Positions 14,942-26,100 of a stretch of 64,000 nt of DNA are shown one piece after another (within the stretch, counting starts at the first letter, position 1; every line of letters begins with the position of its first letter). Location: contig NW_019774092.1 in NCBI RefSeq assembly GCF_001039355.2, forward strand, positions 202,467 to 266,466, read 5' to 3'. The notes below the pieces were generated by a model. The model was not told the origin of the DNA. It did no database searches and worked only from the letters and a program-made list of their open reading frames with translations. Source of the stretch: Lingula anatina (lineage: Eukaryota > Brachiopoda > Lingulata > Lingulida > Lingulidae). The position numbers and the translations under genes were made by a program.

Positions 14942-15216
14942 AAATAAATAAAAATAAAAAAACTTAACTCAGTTCCCTTGGTAGTTGACTAGGATGTTTT
15001 TATTGTGAAAAATAATTCTCATACGAAGAGTTATTATCCCTGTAAGTTCTTAACCAGGGACCTGACTCATGTTTGTTTTTGTGAAACCGGGGCCAGGCCT
15101 AACGCCCCCCCCCCCCCCCACCCCCGGCCAGCAACCCCTAGCTGTGATGTCATGAGGCATCCTCCGTTGTGGTATAAATCCTCCTATATACGTGTTTTCT
15201 CTTTAGACAAGGGGAA
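13579..15216. other. Intergenic: NUDT21 5' side to Kv gene 3' side
   Basis: No coding exon recognised. It contains GC-richer sequence near the NUDT21 start (promoter expected there), aggcct-rich strings at 14040-14070 and 14240-14250, an (AAAT)n tract at 14912-14960 and a poly-C run near 15104-15125. Confidence 0.6.
14912..14960. repeat. (AAAT)n microsatellite
   Basis: AAATAAAT units downstream of the Kv gene, with interruptions. Confidence 0.9.
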
Positions 15217-17117
15217 TCAAAAATCCTGTGGATTCACTTGTGAATGTTTAAACGAACCATCCTTCTTTGTTTGAAACTCCTTCACTTGAATTTTGCCGTT
15301 GTGTATTGCCTGGGCTTTGTCAGTTTTCTTCTTTTCTGCTTTTTCAGCCAAGAACTGGTAATATTTGCTGAAATTATTAGCAATGATAGCGATAGGTAGG
15401 CCCATCAAAATGACACCAAAAGTCGCTGCCACATAACCAACAACGTAACCTCCTGGGAATTTTGGATGAGTGTCCCCATAGCCAACGGTTGTCATGGTGA
15501 TAACGGCCCACCAGCAGCCAATCAGAATTTCACTAAAATCTCCATCTCCTTCCGTTATTTCAGCGTAATATACTAAGGAGCCAAATATGGACATCCCTAT
15601 CAGTAAAAATGCCTCCAAAAGGACGAGTTCCCTCCAACTGGCTTTCAGAGAGAGCAATAAAACCCTCAAGCCGTCGTAATACTCGGCTAATCTAAATAGT
15701 CTCAAAATGCGCAACACCAAAAATAATTCACTTACCCAAAATAGTGTTATTAACGTATAATTTTCATACAATGCTCTACCGAAAAAAATGCCCTTTATTA
15801 TGGTGTCGACGAAGCTAGGTATAAGTGCGAGTAAGTCCAAAATAGCATAGGTCGAGCGCAAGAAAGCGCATCTGTTTCTTTCGGCGATCAGACGTAAAAT
15901 AAACTCTACTGTGAAAAAAGCAACACAAATATATCCCAAAACAGCTGTGATGGTTGGCCCCGTAGTGGTGATCCTCATGCTTATCTTCTCATTGGTGATA
16001 TTCATTGCGGAGATGGAGTTCTGCAACTTCGCCATGACGGTCTCATTTGTAGTGTACGGTTGACGAAACGACAGTGAGGTGTTGATCATCATGACGACGA
16101 TGCTCAAAATGATGAGTAAAAATAACACCAGAGAAAATACCTGAAACGAGAAAGTAAACTCACCATAACCAATTTCATTAAACCATATCAAGTCATCAAA
16201 AAGCTCCATTTGATACAATACTTAATTCAATTACTGCAACGGAAATTTTTTGACTTAATCTTGATTAGATTATCACATATTGGTAGTGTACTGATGTGCC
16301 ACCAATTCAGACAAAATTTAGAAACCAGTGTTTTTTCAACACCAATACCAATAATGCAGTGCTTATAAGGAAAATCAGGGTTAAAACATACAGGCATGTA
16401 GGCTTAATCTTAGCAACGTCTATTTCCACATATATTTTATTAAAAATATACCTCATTGCCATGCAAATGACTGAAAATGGGAAAAATGTATATGGAAGAG
16501 TTAAGTATAGAGAGCAACCGTACCAAAGCCCCTTTGCTAGATCTTGGCTCATTCAAGAATATCCACAGCTTTCTTTTCGTTCTGTTGGAGCAGCAACATC
16601 CTCGAGTTTCCTCTCCATCAACCGGCCATACGTCATCGACGCATCGTCGACTAAACTCTTTTTCAATAGCTTCCTTTTCTTCTAGTTTACGGGAATATTT
16701 CCCCAGTTTATGGCTGCAGCACGGCGACATGGCCTCCCTGGGAATACCCCAGTATTCCAGTTCCCTCCACACCATCTCTCCGCACATCCCATGTGGCGCG
16801 TGCAGTTCACCAGTGCGGATATAGTCAGCGACATAGCCAAAAACCTCTGGGTTACGATCAAAGCTATACTGTCTTGTGGTTGGATTGAAATGAGTTCCGT
16901 TTAACACCGCCCTTGACAAGGATGAGTCCGAGTGACGGGAATCCAAGATGGCTGTTCGCGACAAAGAGAACACTACCCCACCTACATCAATGATAATTTT
17001 GTTATCGTCTGCCCGGCTGAAAGATTTACTCGGCGACGCAGTCGGCATCTTTGCTACAAGCATGTCGTTGCTAGAAGCAATCCCCTCTTTGCCATGATGA
17101 GATGAAGTGGTTTCCAT
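15217..17117 (-). CDS. Divergent Shaw-like voltage-gated K+ channel alpha subunit
   Basis: Two minus-strand coding exons: 17117-16524 (594 nt) and 16140-15217 (924 nt with stop), donor GTACGG and acceptor TTTCAG, phase 0, 505 aa. Exon 1 carries the T1/BTB domain (about residues 40-125: KIIIDVGGVVFSLSRTAIL, RNPEVFGYVADYIRTGELHA, ELEYWGI) and ends before S1. Exon 2 carries S1 (199-219), S2 (263-283, with E and R conserved), S3 (296-314, D conserved), S4 (333-359), S5 (368-390), the pore helix and filter TVGYGD (416-421), and S6 (429-453). T1 and CCSHK features and the one-intron layout fit Kv3/Shaw-type genes. Two oddities are seen. S4 has only three regularly spaced arginines (342, 345, 348); the positions equivalent to Shaker R1 and R2 are not basic and the R6 position is E. 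The S6 hinge is LPIAII instead of PVP. The pore is intact, so it should conduct K+ with altered gating or act as a modulatory subunit. Probable 5'UTR acceptor (TTTGCAG) just upstream. Confidence 0.92.
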
Positions 17118-20100
17118 GGTTTACAATTGTCACAAGTTCGAAAACTGCAAATACAGAAAAATATATACGCAGTTATAAGTAGGCTGAAATGACAAACTGT
17201 TCTTGTCGAAACGTTTGACAGGCAAAAGCTTGTCAGGCTGGAGTATGCAGCTGATAGTTGCCGTAGGCAGATTTACAAAACAGTGACGTACTGTATGTTC
17301 CAGGTCGCTTTAGTGACACTGAATATGAACGTAGATGTTGCAATCAATTACCAATCCCATCACTTTATGAAATCGACCACTAGTCTAACAAAGTCCACTC
17401 CAAAAAGCAAAAGACATACAAATTGTCAATGGCATGGGATGTTTTGAAGTCAACAGTATTGGACTAGTAATTATTTCCTTTCTCTATAGGGAAATCGATT
17501 ACCGATTTAACGCAGGCGACTCTACAAAAAAGATACTGAATTGTTACTGAATTGCGTACCACACATGAGTCATTTCTATATACCAAGGCTGCTAATAGGA
17601 CATATGAACTAGACCCTACATGTAAAAAGAGACACAGAATTTTGAAATTTAGCCCCACCTTATTTTCTGTGATGGGAAGCAAACTTTTGATTTAAAATGT
17701 GTTTTTTCACATTGTTTCAACAGTAAGAGGGGAGGGTTAGAAACTAAACATCTTCCAATGAAAATCATGCTTAAACAGCGTTCAAGGTGACCAAGGATGT
17801 CAGCAAGACCGTTGTGTTCTGGAACTAGCATCGCTCCCACTTCACAAGCGAGACATTTGCAACATGAGGCATTCAGCAATCTTTATTTCCGTCCATTTTG
17901 TCTAAGCAGCTATAAAATAGTGTTCATTTATTCGTGTGCCTGTTTTTCGGGGTTGTGGTGTATCATATAAGCGTGTACACAGAGATATTAGCTATTGAAA
18001 ATGTTTTTAATAGATAGCAACAAAAATCACTTATTGATAATGAGCTGTTGTCTTACATGACGTGATGTCACATCGTTTATTCTGTTTATTTCCCATCGTG
18101 CTAAGTAATATTGCATTGTGGCTTTGTTTCATAAATAATGAAACTTCTCATTTAGAGCTGGTGCTTTATTGCCACAATGGAATGCTTTTAGGTTGAACTG
18201 GGAAATTTTATAAAGACGTGCATCACAGTATGAAATGGTTTCATGACATGTAACATTTTTACCTCCGCCAAGGAGGTTATGTTTTCACCCCTGTTTGTCT
18301 GTTTGTTTGTTTGTTTGTTTGCCATCAACATAACTCAAAAAGTTATGGACCGATTTTGATGAAATTTTCAGGAACTGTCAGAAGTGGGCCAAGGAAGAGA
18401 TGATTAGTATTTGGTGGTGATCCGGATCAACAATCAATCAATAATCAATAATAATAAAAAATCGCTGCCTTGGCGGAGGTCTGCACTCTCGGAGTGCTTT
18501 CTAGTTTTTACAATAATACATTTTGTCTTCTGAAAACGCTGAAAATATATTATTTAACTATTCTTGTTCAGCACCAGTAAAAGTGAAAACAATAAAGCAG
18601 TTCCAATTCTTGGTTTTGATTCTTTTGGTCATATCAAAATATGTGTTGGCACTTTGTCAAAATGTGGTCATTTAGATTAGATTATTTCCATAACTGAGAA
18701 TAGCTGGTAAGCCCAAGTCATCACAGACCAACGACAATAACATGGCAATTAAAACGTGCACACATTCACATATGGGCTGTCCTTCCATGTCCCAGTTAAG
18801 TAATCGTATGTGTAAAATGTCACCACATAAAGTAGGATGAACAATATTGTCAGTTCTAAGGTCCAAGTCGTTCGTGAGTATCAATTTCAAAGACATGACT
18901 CTACCATAGACAGATCTCGAAGGATAGAAGAACTAAAAGCGAATTTGCTTATAACCACCATCCTTTCAAAGATAATCATAAATACAAAAATTTATAAATT
19001 GAAAATTTAAGGATAAAAGTCAAACACATAGGTCGGTGGAATCATATGTTGTAGTATACAAGTACCAATACATAATTCAATCGACCTTCCGTTTTACCAT
19101 CTGTTGCATGATTCAGGTGCTCTCGTCAATTTAAAGATTCACGTTTTAAATATGGTTCTACTTCATCTGATAGATCTTATATTATATTTGATTATCGCTT
19201 GTCGTGACTATTTCTACGTACTTTTATGAAAGAAACTGTAAAATCCTTGGGTGAAGAAGACTCACATCAAGCTCGCTCTCTGCGTCCTTCTAAGCTGTTC
19301 TTTATGTCCCACAGTTTCTGTTACACACAAACCAGTAGAGGTGCGCACAGATACTAGTAGTATATGCTGAGATCTATAGCAAATGCTTTTTAAAAACTAC
19401 ACTCTATCAGGTTGGTTTCTTTTCCAAACAAGCAGGTTCAGTCGCTGGTTTTCTCTGGATGATTAAAAGCTACCCTCAAAACACAATCAATAGCGCAAAG
19501 AAACCTGAACTGGGTTCGCCTTTATACAACGACGCCCGTCGCAAGAATAAACGTGAAGGTGAAACAACAAATAAAATACCTTGTCAAAGCAACGTTCGAT
19601 ATGATAGCCAAGGGCGAACAAATGTATAGTTCGCATTATACGCATTATATTTTGTTCTGAATATTATACCAACCATTTAAAAATGAATAAGGAAATTGAA
19701 CGTCCGTCCCCGCGTGGCGTGAGGGCTGTGAAAGTATATGTTCCTCAAATTGGATTTTATTCTTTATCTTACAATTTCCGATACACAATTTTGTCACACG
19801 TCTTAATTGGATTTCAAGGTTAAACCTGACGGTTCATTGGTGCAAAATACTCTAGAGCAAATTAAGTCGTGTTTTCGATACTTTGCCTTAATTTAACATT
19901 AACTTCCACTAGACAAAATATCACCGATAAACGAGTTCAAGTGTCAATTTTGTGCCCATTTTTCAAGAATACACTTTTGAACCTCCCCCCCCCCCCCCCC
20001 CTCCTCTGGACTGACTTGACTGACTGACTGACAAGTTCTTGAACATGGTATTCAATGTTTCTTTTAGTTGGGATCAATTCGTATTGTTGGTCACCCTCTG

Positions 20101-20875
20101 ACAGCAACGGTATCCAATCTCATCTAACGCACTGCTATCCAATCTCAACTAACACAATGGCACCCAATCTCACCAAATGCAATCTACACATTTGAGTCAC
20201 GAGGGTGAGGCTGACGTCCGGAATTACACCAAGGATGACGGGTTCTTATACAGAATGGCAGATTATGCATTTTGGAAACGATCCCATATTTCATTCATAT
20301 TTATAGATGTTACTTTGATAGCAAAAAAGTAACTTTGAGTGTGCAATTTTACACACAACTGTCACCATTCACAAGATAGATACATATAAGAAGTCAATTC
20401 TACTGTAAACTCTTAATTATCAAATGTGTTTTGTACAAAGGTTTGATAAAACATGCATTTGTGATGGGTTAATGTTTTTGCATAACATTTCAATTAATCA
20501 CATAACAACAAAAACTTCAATTAATAAAACCTTTGCCTTTAATGAAATGAAAAAAATAATAATAAATAAAATCACTTTAATAAATAAATAAATAATCTTA
20601 AATCAGAGTTGTCTGTTGTTTTTTTTTTCAAATTACTCAACACATTTATACATTTCATTTAAATATAAGATTCTCTGACAATTGACATATTTCTGAAAAG
20701 GAAAGCCAAATCTCAGTAAAAATGTATTTTCCATCTTCCCCTGTTAATGATTTAGAGCACAAACATAAAACAGTTCCTGATGGTGGACCAATTTCATGCT
20801 TTTCAGCATCTAACAGACCCGTAATGTTTTTCTACAGTAAATAATTAATTCATTCACAAATTCAGAATTTGTCAG
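17118..20875. other. Intergenic: Kv 5' side to UPF0598 3' end (copy B)
   Basis: No gene recognised. The copy A/B homology starts at 17256, only 139 bp upstream of the Kv start codon. A minus ORF at 18672-18896 is open in both copies but looks unconstrained. Homopolymer C run near 19985-20001. Confidence 0.5.
18261..18505. mobile_element. CCTCCGCCAAGG-ended short repeat, copy B
   Basis: Orthologous insertion to 1056-1293, with an extra GTTT unit and small indels. Confidence 0.75.
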
Positions 20876-22703
20876 TTATATTTCTGGCACATAAGCTGGT
20901 GACTTGAATTTGTCCATTTTCTTCAAGGAAGGTATCAGTTCATTAGTCAGAGAGTATCTGTGACCTTTCCATGTAAAATATACAGGTGGTTCAAACTCTT
21001 TATCAGGACTAAACTCAAAATATTTACTCAGTTCTATTGCAAGGGCTGATTTTATCAAACCAACTCCGCCAACTCGATCACTAGCTGGATGATATATCCG
21101 TCCCGTCTCTGGTAACATACAGACTTTTTCTGGGTCAAAGGTCAATGTGAGTTTGTCTCCTGTGTGATTGCATGATAGAAGATCTGGTTCTCCATCAGCA
21201 GTTTCCAAGATCTGTGTGAATACAATAGGGAGGTCATCACAGCGAATGTAATTCCTCTCTCTACCACAGGGTGAGACATACGGGAAATCTTCTTCATATC
21301 GCCCTGTATTGTTGAACTTGACCCTTTTGAAGAAGAACTGTAGGAAGTCTTTTTCTATAAAATACAGAAATAAAATTGAAATATAATATAAAATAATAAA
21401 AATAAATAATAAATACAAAATTGAAATAAAATAAAATTGAACAACAGAGTGAATATTTTGTTTCAAAAATTCACCTTCAAAATTAGACAATAAAATCACT
21501 GAATAAGCTCTCTGATTCTTGCTAAATTTGGACCTTCTGATAATCATGACAATTTGATTATAATACTCTCATTTTGAAAGCAATGTAAAAAAAAAACATT
21601 GGTTGAGTCAAAACTACGTACCTTTAAAACAGGAGGTGAAGTTCTTCATTTTTGCATCATCTAGAAATAGCTGAAAAGGGACATAAATGATTTTAGTATG
21701 CTTTATAGTAAGTGCAAAATGTAACTATCATAACTACAATATTTGATACAAATCCACAATGAATTATAAATGAAATATCCTGAAAAATGGTGGAAAATAG
21801 TGATGTCTATTTAACATGAGTGGCTGTCATCTTGATTGGCTGATACATCTAAGGCTGTATTCCCAGAGCTTTTAGATTGATCTATCCCCGCGGGGAGTCT
21901 CACTAGATTACTTTCAGATAATCCGGCTTATATGTCCGTCCCGCCTACTACAAGCTGTAAGGGGGTAATTAACTTTCGTGTCCGCACGACAGCTATTTAG
22001 CTATTTAGCGTGAACCTCCAGGGAGTTAGGTCAATCTAAAGTAGATCGATCTAATCTCTGGAAATGGGGTCTAAGAAACATGTAATACACCACCCTATTC
22101 TATACTGGTACTCAGTACATGTGTACCGTATACCTCATCATATTACCATGGAATAATATTCACATTTAACATAAAATCAACATTACTAATAATTTTACTA
22201 TCAAATTTAATAAAATCCACATACACAGTCTGCAGGATCCATGTAGAACCAAATTTAAAGAAAAGGCGAGGTGGATAATAGTAGGTTTACTTTTACTTTG
22301 TACAGTAGAACCCAAATGCGATTTCAATGAGGTTTGTTATGAGTAGCAAGAGGTCTATCTTGATCCATTTCGTTCCATTTCTACCTTTTAAAGGACCCCA
22401 AAAGGGGGGGGGGGGGTGATTGCCGGGCGGGGGGTCATTTACGTTAAGCGCCCGACCCCCACGCCCTTACGCCACCGATGCAACTTACAGCCGAGAGTAT
22501 GTTACGCAAACTGTGACTGTGATTATACAACAGTTAACGCGATATAGTTTGCTACAAACCTGTCCCTGGTGGTCTATGTAGTAGAAATATTCTCTAATTT
22601 TGGGCTCTGGGGACTGTCCTTGCTCGTAGTGCACATTTCTGATGGCATTAATTCTTAAAGCGCAACCCACAGTTTGTCTTAGGGTGCTTACTTTTCTGAA
22701 CAT
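20876..22703 (-). CDS. C8orf82: UPF0598 family protein (C8orf82-like), copy B
   Basis: Same three-exon structure as copy A: 22703-22560, 21670-21622 and 21354-20876, again 144 + 49 + 479 nt, 223 aa, all splice borders GT/AG. Signature blocks (YYIDHQGQ, SPCGRERNYIRCDD, GGVGLIKSALAIELSKYFEF) are intact. Exon 3 reads openly back into intron 2 for about 190 nt, but the AG at 21356-21355 and the match to the family set the true exon edge. Intron 1 contains a MITE (21854-22070) that copy A lacks. The gene is head to head with KATNB1 (434 bp between start codons). This copy lies in the contig that continues into KATNB1, so it should be taken as the reference one. Confidence 0.93.
21854..22070. mobile_element. 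ACCCC-ended MITE, polymorphic, 5-bp TSD
   Basis: A 217-bp element in UPF0598 intron 1 of copy B only. It is flanked by CTAAG (21849-21853 and 22071-22075); copy A has a single CTAAG at the empty site near 4625. Right end reads ACCCCATTTCCAG on the minus strand, left end is the diverged GCTGTATTCCCAG. Internal palindromic arms contain TAGATTGATCTA-type sequence and a central GGGGGTAATTAAC. Confidence 0.9.
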
Positions 22704-23137
22704 GGTTTTGGGTCAGAGATCTGTTTATACCGGAAGTAACGATCCAATTCACCGGGGTGGAGATATGATATTCCAAACCAATAAAGAAATTATTAATATT
22801 TAGCTAAATAACAGTTGTGACTAGTATTAGAGCGCTTCAATTAATCTCATTTGGTAAAACAGTGCTTTACACGAAAACAAAACATTTTAACCAATGGTAC
22901 ATAACTTTTCATTTGGTCCGGAGTTATAGAATTTCAATGCGGTGAAAACATTCAAACTTTGCCCTAAGAAAGTTGACATTTATTTGAAATTTAATTCTAA
23001 CTTCACTCTAAAAGCAGCAATACAGGGCTAGACATTGGCTGTAGACGTATTTCACTGGAGAAGATATGCAATTTATGTCCCTGATTTTACAGGAAAATTG
23101 ATGTCATTACCTGGTTGAATGATATAAGTTTACGAAA
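22704..23137. promoter_or_regulatory. Bidirectional promoter UPF0598/KATNB1, copy B
   Basis: 434 bp separate two divergent start codons. CCGGAAGT at 22730-22737 matches the ETS/GABP core found in many head-to-head housekeeping promoters. The KATNB1 start sits in AAAATGGCGGC, the YY1-type element that often overlaps translation starts near TSSs. No TATA box is obvious. The promoter role is inferred from layout and motifs. Confidence 0.6.
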
Positions 23138-26100
23138 ATGGCGGCAGCCACCAAAAGATCATGGAAGCTTCGTAAGTGACATTCTTTCAAATTTTACAAA
23201 AATGTACCTTACTGATATTTATTATCCTAAGTGTTAAGGTGTAATTACACAGCTTTCCATTAATAGTGGTCACGATTGCCGCTAATCATAATGTTGTCAA
23301 TTTGTGTTTTAGCTCTATGAATTAGTCATTTGAAATGAACAGCAACCGATTATACATGTAAATCACCCTCCCTCCCTAACTGATGCCATGTACTACTAAT
23401 ACATGGTAACATCAAAAGCAACAGCTGATTAAAACAGTTCTTTTTCATACTGGGGCATAAGAATACAAAGTATATGATCTGTCATACCAAGAATTATATC
23501 TTGAAAATACTGGACCGATACCAAGACTGAAGGGAATGTGAAAATCAGTTCATTTTTATCCAAGAAAAAGCTGGGCGTTCAAACCAAAGTAGCAATTTTA
23601 ACTCTTGAAAAAGAAAATATGCATTCTGTACTTTTTTCGTAACATTCAACAATAGTTATATTGTAAACAGTGTTTTTCTCAGGATTGGGTGTACAGGCGG
23701 TCCATAATGTAACAACCTGTAATTAGTACCACCAGCGTGTACGCTGGCGGTACTCATGGTTTTAGTCCCGACCCGTCTCGTACAGCTCCGCCGGCTCCTG
23801 CGGCTCCGCCGGCTCCTGCGGCTCCGCAGTCGGGCGCCGGAAACAAGTCACCGTTACCGCTTCTCCTCCTAGACCGCAAGGACCTGTGTCCCCATCTCTT
23901 GGATTTAGGTCACATATAATTTCAACTTGAACACCCTGGTTTTTTTGTCTCCATCGGTGCACTGGCCTGGGCATGACGCTTGTTGAAATGCACCCTTGTC
24001 AAAATTTTTGAAAATTCAATGCTTAATATCTCCCAAACCAAAGGAATTATGGGAAAAATTACTACAGAAGTCTGACCGAAAGTCATATGTGGAGATTCCA
24101 AATATGCCCTTGGATTTGACTTTTGACCTTTTTTTCAAGGTCAAACAAGCCAAAATTTTCTAAAAATGGGAATTTTCTGTAAAAAAATATTTGCAGGGAT
24201 GCTAGTCTTCCGGTTTTTACCGGAATTCCGGTTTTTTGCGTCCAGTTATAAAATTTTCTGGTACTATATTTTGTTCCGGAATTCTCGTTTTTAACGTGGT
24301 CGCGGACTGGACGAACGATGCGTCAGAGGAACGTCGCATTTCAACCATTGCGACAGAGCTGCGTTTCAACACAATATCTAGTCACAACCGTAGCACGTGA
24401 TTTATTTATGGCGCTTGATTGGTTGGAAATGTAGGCTTTAATGTCGGCACCCATGTGGAAAGTTTTGACACCGCGTGCGCGGAATTTTGAACTAAACCAA
24501 ACTAAATGGATTTCGCGGAGAGGGGAACAGACGATATTAGAAACATCGACATTACTGTCAAAAATAGATTTAGTTGGAGTTNTCTCTGATCCTCTAGTTT
24601 CCTACAAAATTTCAGGGAGTCAAAGTTGTCATTTTTCAAAAAAAAAAAAAAAAAATTCATAAGCTTTGTACCCGTCTTTGAAAATAGGCTGTCCAGTGAT
24701 GCTGGTGGACGTCCAAATGACGTAGCATGTAAGGTAGAAAAGCTTTTAAAACTGAGACAAATTTTGAGCAGAGACCTGGTCACATATTATAAACAGGAAC
24801 ATATTTGTATTAATGTCAGTTTTCAGTTAGTAAAATATCCACCTATACTAACAGACACTTCATGGTGGCTCACTTCCCACAATGAAAGTTTTTTTTTTTT
24901 TCATTTTTTTTTTTTGCATAATTTTTGTTTTTGCTAAATGATTTACTGCCTTGATTAGATAATATCAGGATTCACCTTGGTGACTTAAATTTTAAACAAA
25001 AAGTAAACTTAATTTTTTCAAAGGCATTTTTTGTCAAATAATCATTGTTTCATTTGGCTAAAGGTTTTAAACATTTGTAATTTTATCATAGAGTGAAATC
25101 TTATTCTGTGAATGATAATTGTGCTAAAATATAAATTAGTTTTTACATCAAGGGGGTCTGAAACTGAATAAGGTATATTATTAAAATACCATTCTCCTTT
25201 CGCTTATGTTAATTTTCAATGTGCAGACATGATCATCATTCCTACCCCTTATTGAGCATAGCCCAATTCCTGTGTTGGTCTTTGAACTGACCAATGACAC
25301 ACAATTGTCAGTGATATATAATTCGTTGAACATAAATGACACTAAACAATTGTGACAGCAATTATTCTGAATTAGGCACTAATTGTTGGTGACATACTCC
25401 TGAAGACATCTGTCTTGAAACCTGACAAATAAGTCCCGATTGAATGCAATGTGTGTACATTCTAGGACATCATAGGGAAAAAAAATTAAAAATTCCTGTT
25501 ATCGTGGTTCGTGACATGCAAGCATGTATTATCCTATCCACCCATTAGATTAAATGCATAGTGCTATCAAGAGATAGTTTGACAAATGATTGAAATACAA
25601 GACAACATGCATTGATAGCTGTCTGACATTGTATCTAAGTCAGGTTTTGGTGAAATGATAACTCTCAGTGTTGCACCACAAGTTTGATAACTTGACTCTG
25701 TTTATTTCTTGTTCACTGTTTTGATGCCATTTTTATAAATTTATAGCAGAACTTTGATAGATATGTTGTAACTGGGGAAATGTTTCACCTTGATTTACCT
25801 TTGTGGACTCCTGTTGGCACTCTTTTATTGGTTTTCTTGTGCAGATCATTAAGCCTTAACTGTCTTTGAACTAGATTAATGTAAAATAAATGAAAAATTG
25901 ATATATGGCAGAATCTTGGACCCCATTCCCACAAATTTTAGATTGATCTATCCCTGTGGGGAGTCTCACTAGATAACTGTCAGCTTAGCCGCTTAAATGT
26001 CTGTCTCGCCTACCAAAACAAAAGCTGTAAGGGGGTAATTAACTACCGTGCGCGCTCGGCTGACTTTGATCAAGTTAGCGTGAACCCCCAGGGAGTTAGG

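Noticed and set aside
16296-16904. Plus-strand ORFs across the Kv gene
   Set aside because: Shadows of Kv exon 1 and its intron on the opposite strand.
17649-17879. 76-codon minus ORF with Cys-rich start
   Set aside because: Interrupted in copy A by an indel near 440-475; not maintained between alleles.
23737-23974. P/A-rich small ORFs on both strands
   Set aside because: Product of the GC-rich repeated unit; no start context or homology.
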